From the NCBI RefSeq assembly GCF_004212635.1, contig NZ_PSRT01000056.1, forward strand, positions 1-52,174: a DNA stretch of 52,174 bases, read 5' to 3'. Source of the stretch: Bradyrhizobium genosp. SA-3. GTDB taxonomy: Bacteria > Pseudomonadota > Alphaproteobacteria > Rhizobiales > Xanthobacteraceae. This document shows positions 8,520 through 18,108 of the stretch, piece by piece (the first letter of the stretch is position 1; every line of letters starts with the position of its first letter). The notes beneath the pieces were generated by a model. That model made no database searches. It was given only the letters and a program-made list of their open reading frames with translations, and was not told where the DNA came from. Position numbers and translations under genes: made by a program.

Positions 8520-9395
8520 TCAGCGCCTCCCCAGAAGGCCCTGGGGCCGGATGTACATCACGAAGACGAGCAGCAGCAGCGCCGGGATGGTGCGGTAGGC
8601 CGGCGAGAGCAGGTAGGCCGTCAGGGTCTCGAGATAGCCGACCACGAAGGCCGCGATCAGCGAGCCGGAGACACTGCCGAGGCCGCCGAGCACGACGATC
8701 GAGAACGCGCTCGCGGTCAGCGGTCCGACGCTGTAGGAGCTGACTCCTAAGAACATGCCGAGCAGCACACCGGCAATGCCGGCCAAAATGCCGTAGATCG
8801 CCCACACCACGATGTAGATGTTGGTGAGCTCGAGCCCGAGCAGGGTGACGCCGCGCGGGTTCATCGACGCCGCCAGCACGGCCTTGCCGGTGCGGGTGCG
8901 GTTCACCAGAAGCCACAGCAGCGCGATGACCAGGCAGCAGACGATCGCCGTAAAAATCTCGTTGCGCGGCGTGCGGACGCCGAGGATCTCGACCACGCCG
9001 TCGACGATCGGCAGCACGGTCTTGGCGTTGTTGGTGAAGAAATAGGCGATCAGCTCCTGGATCATGATGCCCCACAGCAGCGTTCCGGTGAGGACGAAGA
9101 TCTCCTTTTCCTCATTCGGGATGCGACGCGAATCCTGGATCGGCTTCACCACCGCGAAATAGGTGGCGAAGGCGGTGAGAAGCGCGACGCCGACGCCGAT
9201 CAGCGCGCCGGCATAGGTGCCGACATTGAGGATGCTGGCGGCGGCCCAGGCCGCCACCGCTGCGGCCACCATGATGGCACCGTGGGAGAGGTTGAGGACG
9301 CCGGAGACGCCGAAGATCAGCGTGAAGCCGGTGGCACCGAGAGCGTAGAGAGCGCTGATGGCAAAGCCATCGATCAAGATCTGGAATGCTCGCAT
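8520..9395 (-). CDS. Branched-chain amino acid type ABC permease, LivH family
   Basis: This 291-residue inner-membrane permease is the first gene of the operon. I chose the ATG at 9395 (MRAFQILIDGFAISALYALG) because LivH proteins start with this pattern. The frame extends to 9476 without homology-like sequence. The segment GVSGVLNLSHGAIMV is the typical first conserved loop. Near the C-terminus FSIVVLGGLGSVSGSLIAAF is the EAA loop that contacts the ATPase. No strong ribosome site is visible, so the start is moderately sure. Gene order is livH-livM-livGF-receptor-receptor. Confidence 0.88.
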   Translation of the reverse strand: MRAFQILIDGFAISALYALGATGFTLIFGVSGVLNLSHGAIMVAAAVAAWAAASILNVGTYAGALIGVGVALLTAFATYFAVVKPIQDSRRIPNEEKEIFVLTGTLLWGIMIQELIAYFFTNNAKTVLPIVDGVVEILGVRTPRNEIFTAIVCCLVIALLWLLVNRTRTGKAVLAASMNPRGVTLLGLELTNIYIVVWAIYGILAGIAGVLLGMFLGVSSYSVGPLTASAFSIVVLGGLGSVSGSLIAAFVVGYLETLTAYLLSPAYRTIPALLLLVFVMYIRPQGLLGRR

Positions 9396-9832
9396 TGAGA
9401 ATTGGCCGGGCAGGTCTGGCTGCCGCTTGGAGGAAAAGCTGCTGCGTGCACCGCATGTGGAAAGCTTTCCGGGCAAGGCCCGGCTGCCGTTCCGTTCAAT
9501 TTGCGGTGGGCTTGATGGAGCTCGGGAGACTGACGTCAGTCCTGACGACGTCCTCCGGCGCGCCGGTCACGGCGGCGTCGAGCGAATTCGCAACGCAATA
9601 GAGAGTCTTTTCTTCATGTTGTTTTTCTCCCTTGAACAAGCCTCTTGTGAGCTATTGGGGCGCGACTATACCGGCGAGGGCATTCTCGGCAAGTGAAACT
9701 GCATTCAGGATTGTGAGAGGCGGACTAAAGTCTAGCGCGGCGCAAATAGAGAGCCGCGGGGCTCAGGGCCATCAGGCATGCAGATTTCGTCGGCGCCCAT
9801 GCAAGTACGTCGCGAGCATGCCTTCGCCCGGT
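9396..9832. other. Gene-free stretch upstream of the first liv operon
   Basis: These 437 bases should hold the promoter of the minus-strand liv operon and the 3' end of the FAD oxidase transcript. I see no convincing ORF, hairpin with T-run, or clear sigma-70 promoter. Confidence 0.4.
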
Positions 9833-10933
9833 TCAGCGCGTTTGCAGCAGCGACGGATCGAGCGGGCCGAGGCGGGCGGGATCGAATGGTGAGAGGTCGA
9901 TCTGCGTTGTCCCCTCCGCGATCAGCTGCGCCAACGCCTCACTGGTCGCGGGTGCGTTGAGAATACCCCAGACATTGTGTCCGGTCGTAACGTAGAGACC
10001 CTCGCTCTGGGGCACCTTGCCGATCAACGGCAAGCCGTCCTGCGTCACCGGGCGAAAGCAGGCCTGCCGCGCGATGATCTTCTCGGGCCGGAACAGCGGC
10101 GACAGCCGCTCGCTCATCGCCTGCAGGCGCGCGATCGCGTCCTGGTCGGGCGTCACGGCTACGGGATCGAGCGGCAGCGGCGCGATGTCGGAGAGCGCCG
10201 TGATATGCGTGCTGCCATCGGCCCGTGGGAAAACCTCGATCGACAAGGCGCTGCCGTCGTCCTCATGCTCGAGGAATAGCGCATCGGCCGGCACGTCCGT
10301 GCCGGTGTCGTACACGATGCTCGGGCTGCGCTGGCCGTAGACCGCAGGTAGGCTCATCCATTTCGCGGCGAGCAGCGACCATGGTCCCATGGCGATGACG
10401 ATAGCATCCGCCTCGATCACGCTGCCCTCGACCTCCACGCCCCGCGCAATCATGCCACCGGCATCGCGCACGATGCCGGTGACGCGGCCGCGATGAAGTT
10501 GCGCGCCTTGTGCGAGCGCCGCGTCCATCACGGACGAGGTGAACTTGCGGGGATGAACGATCGCAGTCGTCTCACGCGTGCCGATGCGTTGCGCGATGAC
10601 GACGCCGTTGGCAAGCCAGCCAAGTGTGGAGGGCAGATTCCGCCGTGCGTCGCCATCGGGGACAACGAAGCCGCTATAGGCGGTCATGGGGCGGTAGCCC
10701 CAATCGCCCGCGACCTCCCCGGGCAGTTGCGCATGAAGTGCAAAGCTGCGCCGCGCCAGCGCGTCGAGGGGCGTGCCGGCGCACCAATCGCGCGCGAGGA
10801 AGCCGCCGGCTTTCCCCGATGCGGCCGCCGCCACCTCAGCCCGCTCGACGACGATGACGTCGATGCCGCGGCGACACAGGAACCAGGCGATGCAGGCCCC
10901 GATCACGCCGCCGCCGCAGATCACAACGCGCAT
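9833..10933 (-). CDS. FAD-dependent D-amino acid/glycine oxidase-family oxidoreductase
   Basis: This is a 366-residue flavoprotein of the DAO superfamily, which oxidises amines or amino acids. The start at 10933 is preceded by GAGGAG; the frame to 10954 is longer by seven residues only. The N-terminus MRVVICGGGVIGACIAWFL is the FAD dinucleotide-binding motif (GxGxxG), followed by VIVVERAE, where the acidic residue binds ribose. The C-terminal FRPVTQDGLPLIGKVPQSEGLYVTTGHN is the classic second FAD contact of glycine/sarcosine oxidase-like enzymes. It may process a compound imported by the adjacent liv system; that is inference. Confidence 0.87.
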   Translation of the reverse strand: MRVVICGGGVIGACIAWFLCRRGIDVIVVERAEVAAAASGKAGGFLARDWCAGTPLDALARRSFALHAQLPGEVAGDWGYRPMTAYSGFVVPDGDARRNLPSTLGWLANGVVIAQRIGTRETTAIVHPRKFTSSVMDAALAQGAQLHRGRVTGIVRDAGGMIARGVEVEGSVIEADAIVIAMGPWSLLAAKWMSLPAVYGQRSPSIVYDTGTDVPADALFLEHEDDGSALSIEVFPRADGSTHITALSDIAPLPLDPVAVTPDQDAIARLQAMSERLSPLFRPEKIIARQACFRPVTQDGLPLIGKVPQSEGLYVTTGHNVWGILNAPATSEALAQLIAEGTTQIDLSPFDPARLGPLDPSLLQTR

Positions 10934-10983
10934 GGTTTTCTCCTCGAAGTACACTCGCGCGCCGAAGGATTATCAAAACAATT

Positions 10984-11010
10984 CGGCGCCGGCGAGGAGC
11001 GCCGGCGCCG
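10984..11010 (-). terminator. Terminator after the SMP-30-like gene
   Basis: Perfect 11-bp arms (CGGCGCCGGCG at 10984-10994 and its inverse at 11000-11010) enclose a 5-base loop. On the minus strand it is followed by AATTGTTTTG. It lies 24 bases past the stop codon. Confidence 0.65.
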
Positions 11011-11033
11011 CGTCGCAATGGGGCTTGCATCGC

Positions 11034-12284
11034 TCAGCCCGGGCCGGCGCCTTGCGTTGCCGTGTAGACCGCGTAGAGCGACTGGCTCGCGGCCATGAAC
11101 AGGCGGTTGCGCTTGGGGCCACCGAAGCAGACGTTGCCGCACACCTCCGGCAGGCGGATGCGGCCGAGCAGCTTGCCTTCCGGTGACCACACCGTCACGC
11201 CGTTGTAGCCGACGGCGCGCCCGGCATTGCTGGAGGCCCAGACATTGCCGTTGACGTCGCAGCGCAGGCCATCCGGCCCGCACTTCACGCCGTCGATCAC
11301 GCAATCGCTGAACTTCTTGAGATTGGAGAGCTTGTTGTCGCTGCCGACGTCGAACACGAAGATCTCGCCCTTGCCGCCCGCTCCGGTGTCGCCCGGTCCC
11401 TTGCCGGTCGAGGCGATGTAGAGCTTCTTGTAGTCCGGCGAAAAGCAGAGGCCGTTCGGGTCTGGCACCTGGTCCTCGGTGACGACGAGGTCGATGCGGC
11501 CCGAGGGGTCGATGCGATAGCAGTTGGTCGGCAGCTCGCGCTTGCCCGGCACGAAGCCGGCAGGCTGTCCGATCCGCGGATTGAGCTTGCCGCCTGCATT
11601 GCTCGGGCCGCCCGCGACGTCGGGCTCGCCTTCATAGAGCTGGCCGCCATAGGGCGGATCGGTGAACCAATAGCTGCCGTCGGGATGCGCGGCGATGTCG
11701 TTCGGCGAGTTCAGCTTCTTGCCCTGATAGGAGTCCGCGAGCACGGTGGCGGTGCCGTCATGCTCATAACGCGTCACCCGACGCGTCAGGTGTTCGCAGG
11801 AAAGCTGGCGGCCCTGGAAGTCGAATGAGTTGCCGTTGGAATTGTTGGACGGCGCACGAAACACGCTGACGCGACCGTCGTCCTCGCTCCAGCGCATCTG
11901 ACGGTTGTTGGGAATGTCGCTCCACAGCAGATAACGTCCTTGCGCGCTCCAGGCCGGGCCCTCGGCCCAGAGCACACCGGTGTAGAGTCGCTTGATCGCG
12001 GTGTTGGGCTGCGCGAGATCGTTGAAGGACGGATCGACGGCGATGATGTCGGGGTCCCAGAAATAGGTGGTCGGCGCGCCACGGGGGCCGAAGTCGCGCG
12101 GCGGCGTGGTGATCGTCGTCGGCGGTGCGGCGGGGCCGGTCTGCGCCAGCGCGGAGCCGGCTCCGGCCATTGTGGCGGCGGCGCCGAGCGCAAGCCCTTG
12201 TACAACTCCTTGGACGAGTGTTCGTCGTGAAAGCGCACCATCCTGGTCACGCTGCTCTCCGTCACGAGCCTCTTGGCGTGTCAT
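11034..12284 (-). CDS. SMP-30/gluconolactonase-like protein, Tat-exported
   Basis: This is a 416-residue protein of the SMP-30/gluconolactonase/luciferin-regenerating six-bladed propeller family, which hydrolyses sugar lactones with a divalent metal. The ATG at 12284 has GGGAGG upstream. The frame to 12485 is rejected. Near residue 20 the motif LSRRTLVQG followed by an alanine-rich hydrophobic run is a Tat signal. The family segments EGPAWSAQGRYLLWSDIPNN, NDIAAHPDGSYWFTDPPYG and DPNGLCFSPDYKKLYIAST are easy to see and supply the acidic and Asn metal ligands. The substrate lactone is unknown. Confidence 0.88.
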   Translation of the reverse strand: MTRQEARDGEQRDQDGALSRRTLVQGVVQGLALGAAATMAGAGSALAQTGPAAPPTTITTPPRDFGPRGAPTTYFWDPDIIAVDPSFNDLAQPNTAIKRLYTGVLWAEGPAWSAQGRYLLWSDIPNNRQMRWSEDDGRVSVFRAPSNNSNGNSFDFQGRQLSCEHLTRRVTRYEHDGTATVLADSYQGKKLNSPNDIAAHPDGSYWFTDPPYGGQLYEGEPDVAGGPSNAGGKLNPRIGQPAGFVPGKRELPTNCYRIDPSGRIDLVVTEDQVPDPNGLCFSPDYKKLYIASTGKGPGDTGAGGKGEIFVFDVGSDNKLSNLKKFSDCVIDGVKCGPDGLRCDVNGNVWASSNAGRAVGYNGVTVWSPEGKLLGRIRLPEVCGNVCFGGPKRNRLFMAASQSLYAVYTATQGAGPG

Positions 12285-12462
12285 CGCGTCCTCCCGATCA
12301 TGTTGGCTGGTCGGTTGATCCGGCCGAGCGGAGCGGAGGTTAATGCGGTCCGCAGCCGGTTGCGAGGGGTGGAATCGAAACCGCTGCGCGAAGCGGGTCG
12401 CAATTTCGTCACCTTCGAATGCGTTTGGATTGGAGGCTGACGGGATAAAGCCGGAGCTCATT

Positions 12463-12726
12463 GTGCAAATTGTCGTCCTGGTCATTCTGCTCGCGATCGC
12501 ATTTGCGGCCGGCTACTTCACGCGGGATTACGTCTCCCGCAAAAGGCGGGCGGAGGCACGCCGCTGGCGCGAGTACACCGAGCCGGATTGGCTCTCCGCC
12601 CACGCGCCGGCAAACACCAACGAGATCACGAACGCCGGCGCCGCCGTGGTCACCACCGGCGAGCTTGGCCAGATGCTGAACCGCTGGGAAAGCAGGGCCC
12701 GCGCCCGTCGCACCGGAACCGGATAG
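12463..12726 (+). CDS. Small membrane-anchored hypothetical protein
   Basis: This 87-residue protein has one N-terminal membrane helix (VQIVVLVILLAIAFAAGY), a basic stretch (RDYVSRKRRAEARRWREY) and a hydrophilic tail. The positive-inside rule puts the tail in the cytoplasm. I favour the GTG at 12463, with GGAGC seven bases upstream; a TTG at 12430 is the alternative and the ORF is open back to 12343. I do not recognise a function. It is divergent from the SMP-30 gene. Confidence 0.6.
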   Translation: MQIVVLVILLAIAFAAGYFTRDYVSRKRRAEARRWREYTEPDWLSAHAPANTNEITNAGAAVVTTGELGQMLNRWESRARARRTGTG

Positions 12727-12943
12727 CCGGCGTTCGCGCGCTAGCCGACAAATTCCCTTCTACTAGGTCAGTTCTCCTGACCATCTTTTGGCGTTGCAGT
12801 TGCGGCCGTTTCTCGTCTAGAAACGGGCGCATCGAGCCTCCCGGCAACCAACCGTCAACGGTTTTGACCGAGGATTGTGGGCTCAAAAGGGTCTGGCAAT
12901 GCTGATTCGCGGCCAAATCGATGGGATTTCGGGGGAGGTGGCT
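12727..12943. other. Intergenic region upstream of the leuA leader
   Basis: No gene is seen here. A hairpin at 12806-12826 (CCGTTTCT and AGAAACGG, 5-base loop) may end the small membrane gene transcript. The leuA leader promoter should also lie here, but I cannot place its boxes. Confidence 0.4.
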
Positions 12944-13018
12944 ATGGCCGCCGCCGCGATCCCGGCCGCGCTGCTGCCCACCCTCCTTCTTGGCGGGCTT
13001 CTTCTTAGCTGCCCCTGA
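12944..13018 (+). CDS. Leucine-rich leader peptide of leuA (attenuator peptide)
   Basis: This 24-residue ORF has the very strong ribosome site GGGGGAGG eight bases upstream. It contains eight leucines, clustered as LL, then LLL, GG, LLL, mostly CTT codons, and ends AGC TGC CCC TGA. Leucine-rich leader peptides ahead of leuA are the hallmark of ribosome-mediated attenuation in proteobacteria. The stop codon lies inside one arm of a possible hairpin with the sequence at 13048-13055. The peptide has no expected function beyond stalling when charged tRNA-Leu is scarce. Confidence 0.8.
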   Translation: MAAAAIPAALLPTLLLGGLLLSCP

Positions 13019-13089
13019 GGGCCGGCTGGGCGCCACGCGCCTGGGCGCTCAGGGGTTGGTCGAGATTACCGGACACCTCAAGCGCCCAG
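13012..13089 (+). promoter_or_regulatory. leuA leader: two mutually exclusive RNA hairpins
   Basis: Hairpin 1 pairs CCCCTGAG (13012-13019, over the leader stop codon) with CTCAGGGG (13048-13055). Hairpin 2 pairs CTGGGCGCT (13041-13049) with AGCGCCCAG (13081-13089). They share bases 13048-13049, so only one can form in full. A ribosome reaching the leader stop would mask hairpin 1 and free hairpin 2, while one stalled at the CTT codons would allow hairpin 1. There is no T-run after hairpin 2, so termination may be Rho-dependent, or control may act on translation. Confidence 0.6.
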
Positions 13090-13127
13090 CAGACTGAACG
13101 GCGCAAAAGCTCAAAAGGAAATTTGGA

Positions 13128-14690
<1,563 letters not shown>

Positions 14691-14993
14691 CGCCGCTGAC
14701 TTCGCCTCTCCCGCTTGCGGGAGAGGCCGACGCGCTCGGCAGCGCAGTTGCGCGCCGGAGCGCGGCGGATGAGGGCTCTGTCCCCACGGGGAATGTCCCG
14801 TCGCGGAGACATCCTCTCCCCAACCCTTTCCCGCAAGCCGGAGAGGGGCGCAGCGGTGCTCGCGGCATTCACCATGAATACCTGCCCTGCTAACGGCCAA
14901 TAGCCGCGCAGGCCGCCGGCCTGTATTGATGCTGTCGGCATGAGGATAGGCCGCTCGGCATGCCGGGCGGCCCAATAACACCAGGGAGAGATT
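14691..14993. other. Intergenic stretch between leuA and the DctP-like gene
   Basis: These 303 bases hold a palindromic repeat (14701-14850), then about 140 bases that probably contain the promoter of the binding-protein gene. The ribosome site AGGGAGAG lies just before 14994. No further gene is seen. Confidence 0.5.
14701..14850. repeat. Dispersed palindromic repeat (family C), also possible leuA terminator
   Basis: The left part has a perfect palindrome CCTCTCCCGCTTGCGGGAGAGG (14705-14726, given here in two halves of 11). A degenerate copy, CTCTCCCCAACCCTTTCCCGC with CCGGAGAGG, closes the element near 14846. It resembles dispersed elements that flank genes in Bradyrhizobium and Rhodopseudomonas. 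It lies 15 bases after the leuA stop. Confidence 0.65.
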
Positions 14994-15995
14994 ATGCGCA
15001 CCTTTGCGATCGCGGCCTCCGTCGCGGCGTTGGCCTTGGGCCTTGTCGGCCCCGCCAGCGCTGACCCGATCATCATCAAATTCAGCCACGTCGTCGCCAC
15101 CGACACGCCGAAGGGCAAGGGGGCGGAGAAATTCAAGGAGCTCGCCGAGAAGTACACTGGCGGCAAGGTCAAGGTCGAAGTCTATCCGAACTCGACGCTC
15201 TACAAGGACAAGGAAGAGCTCGAGGCGCTCCAGCTCGGCAGCGTGCAGATGCTGGCGCCGTCCAACTCGAAATTCGGCCCGCTCGGCATTCGCGAGTTCG
15301 AGGTGTTCGATCTGCCCTATATCCTTCCCGACCTGAAGACGCTGCGGAAGGTGACGGAAGGCCCGCTCGGCGCAAAGCTGCTCAAGCTCCTGGATGCCAA
15401 GGGCATCACCGGACTTGCCTATTGGGACAACGGCTTCAAGCAGATGAGCGCCAACAAGAAGCTGATCTCGCCTGCCGACTATCAGGGTGTGAAATTCCGC
15501 ATCCAGTCCTCGCGCGTGCTCCAGGCTCAGTTCAAGGCGCTCGGCTCGCTGCCGCAGGTGATGGCGTTCTCGGAAGTCTACCAGGCACTCCAGACCGGCG
15601 TCGTCGACGGACAGGAGAACACCTGGTCGAACATCTATACCCAGAAGATGCACGAGGTGCAGAAGTACATCACCGAGACCAATCACGGTTACATCGGCTA
15701 CGTCGTGATCGTGAACAAGAAGTTCTGGGACGATTTGCCGGCAGACATCCGCGACCAGCTTTCGAAGGCGATGAAGGAGGCGACCGCCTTCAGCAACGCG
15801 CAGTCGCAGAAGGAGAACGACGACGCGCTCGCCGAGATCAAGAAGAGCGGCAAGAGCGAGATCATCAAGCTCACGGGCGAGCAGGACGAGGCGATGCGCA
15901 AGGCGATGGAGCCGGTCTACAAGGACGCCGCAAGCCGCGTCGGCCAGCCGCTGATCGACGAATTCCTGAAGGAAGCCAAGAGCACGACCAACTGA
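14994..15995 (+). CDS. TRAP transporter substrate-binding protein, DctP family (orphan)
   Basis: This is a 333-residue periplasmic receptor of a TRAP transporter, which binds C4-dicarboxylates or other organic acids. A Sec signal peptide (MRTFAIAASVAALALGL to ASA) precedes the mature IIIKFSHVVATDTPKGKG, typical of DctP. The region GVKFRIQSSRVLQAQFKALG contains the conserved Arg that salt-bridges the ligand carboxylate, and EVYQALQTGVVDGQEN is the family hallmark. No DctQ or DctM membrane subunits are in the window, so the permease must be elsewhere. A clear terminator follows. Confidence 0.92.
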   Translation: MRTFAIAASVAALALGLVGPASADPIIIKFSHVVATDTPKGKGAEKFKELAEKYTGGKVKVEVYPNSTLYKDKEELEALQLGSVQMLAPSNSKFGPLGIREFEVFDLPYILPDLKTLRKVTEGPLGAKLLKLLDAKGITGLAYWDNGFKQMSANKKLISPADYQGVKFRIQSSRVLQAQFKALGSLPQVMAFSEVYQALQTGVVDGQENTWSNIYTQKMHEVQKYITETNHGYIGYVVIVNKKFWDDLPADIRDQLSKAMKEATAFSNAQSQKENDDALAEIKKSGKSEIIKLTGEQDEAMRKAMEPVYKDAASRVGQPLIDEFLKEAKSTTN

Positions 15996-16014
15996 TCTGG
16001 AAAGACGATGAAGG

Positions 16015-16045
16015 GGCTTCCGTGCGAGCTGCACGGAAGCCTTTT
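16015..16045 (+). terminator. Rho-independent terminator after the DctP-like gene
   Basis: The stem GGCTTCCGTGC / GCACGGAAGCC is a perfect 11 bp with a 5-base loop, followed by TTTTG. It is 20 bases past the stop. Confidence 0.9.
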
Positions 16046-16186
16046 GTTGCGAATGATTTCTGATTGTGGCTGGCGGTAAAATCAGGCGTTGCGTCGTCGT
16101 AAGAACGCCGCTTCCTGTCCAAGTTGTAAGTTGCGCGTCAGCCGCACCGCGCTCATCCTCAGGGCATCCTTCCAGAGGAGGTCCGT

Positions 16187-16783
16187 ATGAGGAAGTTCAC
16201 CATCGCTGCCATCGCCGTGCTCAGCATCGCCGGCTCGGGCGCGGTCTATGCTCAATATCATCGCCCGTGGATGGAGCGCTTCCATCACATCCGCATGAAC
16301 CCCGAGGACCGCGCCGCCTTCGTCGACGCGCGGATCGCCGCCGTCCATGCCGGCCTGAAGCTCAATGCCGATCAGGAGAAGCTATGGCCGCCGGTCGAGG
16401 CCGCCGTGCGCGATTTCGCCAAGCTGCGCATCGACCGCGCCAATGCGCGGATGAATGCCGGCCCGGGCGATACCGACAAGCCGGAGGATCCGATCGCTCG
16501 CCTGCGCCAGCGCGCCGAGGACATGGGCGCCAGTTCCGCCGCCCTGAAGAAGATCGCCGATGCCGCCGATCCGCTCTACAAGACGCTGGACGAGGGCCAG
16601 AAGCGGCGCCTCGCGGTGCTGACCCGCCACCGCGGCCCATTCGGCGGCGGCGAAGACGGCCCGCCCCGCCACTTCATGGAGCGCGGCATGGACCGCATGA
16701 TGGAGCGCGGCATGGAGCACTTCCACCGTGACCGTTTCGACCGGGACGGCGGTCCGGACCGGGACCGCGAAGGCCGGCTCTGA
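16187..16783 (+). CDS. Spy/CpxP-like LTXXQ-motif periplasmic protein
   Basis: This is a 198-residue exported protein. The signal peptide MRKFTIAAIAVLSIAGSGAVYA is clear and the ribosome site GAGGAGG precedes the ATG. The helical middle contains KLNADQEKLWPPVE, the LTXXQ-type motif shared by the Spy/CpxP ATP-independent chaperone family that protects periplasmic proteins under envelope stress. A second such segment, TLDEGQKRRLAVL, follows. The tail is rich in Met, His, Arg and Asp (MERGMDRMMERGMEHFHRD), possibly metal-binding. A terminator follows at 16818. Confidence 0.8.
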   Translation: MRKFTIAAIAVLSIAGSGAVYAQYHRPWMERFHHIRMNPEDRAAFVDARIAAVHAGLKLNADQEKLWPPVEAAVRDFAKLRIDRANARMNAGPGDTDKPEDPIARLRQRAEDMGASSAALKKIADAADPLYKTLDEGQKRRLAVLTRHRGPFGGGEDGPPRHFMERGMDRMMERGMEHFHRDRFDRDGGPDRDREGRL

Positions 16784-16817
16784 GCCGGGCCGGATTGTCC
16801 CGGGATTAACCCTGGCG

Positions 16818-16851
16818 AAGCCGCTGGAATCCGGCGGCTTTTCGCTTTTTT
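16818..16851 (+). terminator. Terminator after the Spy-like gene
   Basis: The stem AAGCCGC (16818-16824) / GCGGCTT (16834-16840) is followed by TTCGCTTTTTT. Confidence 0.75.
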
Positions 16852-16951
16852 GGACTTGTGGACGAAGCCTTGGAAAACTTGCATCCCATCGCTTGCCATA
16901 CCCGGATCGCTTTGCTAAACGACCGGCCTCGCAAGGCCTTAACCGCCTTTC

Positions 16952-17030
<79 letters not shown>

Positions 17031-17193
17031 CTTTCAATGGCTTGGGTACCCCTCGCGATAGCCATTCCGACAAGCGGTCAGCGGCTGCACTTGGTCCAGT
17101 CCGCATTCGGTAGCCGCGAAAATCCTTTCTTTGAGCCTGTTGGCGGACGCAGGGTTGCATACATTCCCGACGAGCGGAGCCGATCGCTCTGCG

Positions 17194-18033
17194 TCATCCG
17201 AGCCAGCGCTTGCGACGCTTGTAGTGCTTCACGTCGCGGAATGATTTTCGCCTATCACCGGCAACGCCAAGGTAGAATTCCTTGACGTCCTCATTTGCTG
17301 CGAGCGCCCGTGCCTCGCCGTCCATCACCACACGGCCATTTTCGAGGATATAGCCGTGGCTCGCGTATTTGAGCGCCATATTGGTGTTCTGCTCGGCGAG
17401 AAGAAAGGAAACACCTTCCTTGACGTTGAGATCCTTCACGATCTCGAAGATCTCCTCCACGATCTGCGGCGCAAGGCCCATCGAAGGTTCGTCGAGCAGG
17501 ATCATCTTCGGGCACGACATCAGCGCGCGCCCGATCACACACATCTGCTGTTCACCGCCTGACGTATAACCGGCGGTGGAATCACGTCGCTCTCTGAGGC
17601 GGGGGAAATAGGCATAGACCCGCTCAAGGTCCTGCGTGATCGCCGACTTGCCGTCCCTGCGCGTGAAGGCGCCAGTCAGAAGATTCTCTTCTATCGTGAG
17701 GTGAGGGAAGGCACGTCGCCCCTCCATCACCTGGATGCAACCGCGCTGCACCAGATCGCTCGGCGACAGGGACTTCACCTCGACGCCGTCGAACAGAATC
17801 GCCCCCTTGGTGACTTCGCCGCGCTCTGCATGCAGCAGATTCGAGATCGCCTTCAGGGTCGTGGTCTTGCCGGCACCATTGGCACCGAGAAGCGCGACGA
17901 TGGCGCCCCGCGGGACCTCCAGCGATACGCCTTTTAGCACGAGGATGACGTGATCGTAGACAACCTCGATATTGTTGACCGACAGAACCGGAGCTGCCGC
18001 TTCCGTCGCCGGAGCGACCTTGGGGGTTGACAC
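17194..18033 (-). CDS. Branched-chain amino acid type ABC ATPase, LivF family
   Basis: This is a 279-residue ATPase and the last gene of the island liv operon. I chose the GTG at 18033 (MSTPKVAPATEAAAP) because GGAGG lies six bases upstream. It has Walker A GANGAGKTT, the signature region TSGGEQQMCVIGRAL, Walker B ILLDEPSMGLAP and the switch His region LLAEQNTNMAL. An extra N-terminal 18 residues and a basic C-terminal tail (KHYKRRKRW) exceed the usual LivF length of about 235. It pairs with the LivG at 21617. Confidence 0.9.
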   Translation of the reverse strand: MSTPKVAPATEAAAPVLSVNNIEVVYDHVILVLKGVSLEVPRGAIVALLGANGAGKTTTLKAISNLLHAERGEVTKGAILFDGVEVKSLSPSDLVQRGCIQVMEGRRAFPHLTIEENLLTGAFTRRDGKSAITQDLERVYAYFPRLRERRDSTAGYTSGGEQQMCVIGRALMSCPKMILLDEPSMGLAPQIVEEIFEIVKDLNVKEGVSFLLAEQNTNMALKYASHGYILENGRVVMDGEARALAANEDVKEFYLGVAGDRRKSFRDVKHYKRRKRWLG

Positions 18034-18108
18034 GGCAGACCTCCAAACAGTTGCACCTTCGGGGATCCGGGAGCAGGCAAACCTGCCTCCCGGATCAGTC
18101 AGACTGGT

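Noticed and set aside
13041..13110. Classical Rho-independent terminator in the leuA leader
   Set aside because: Hairpin 2 is strong but is followed by CAGACTGAAC, with no T-run, so I list it only as a regulatory hairpin.
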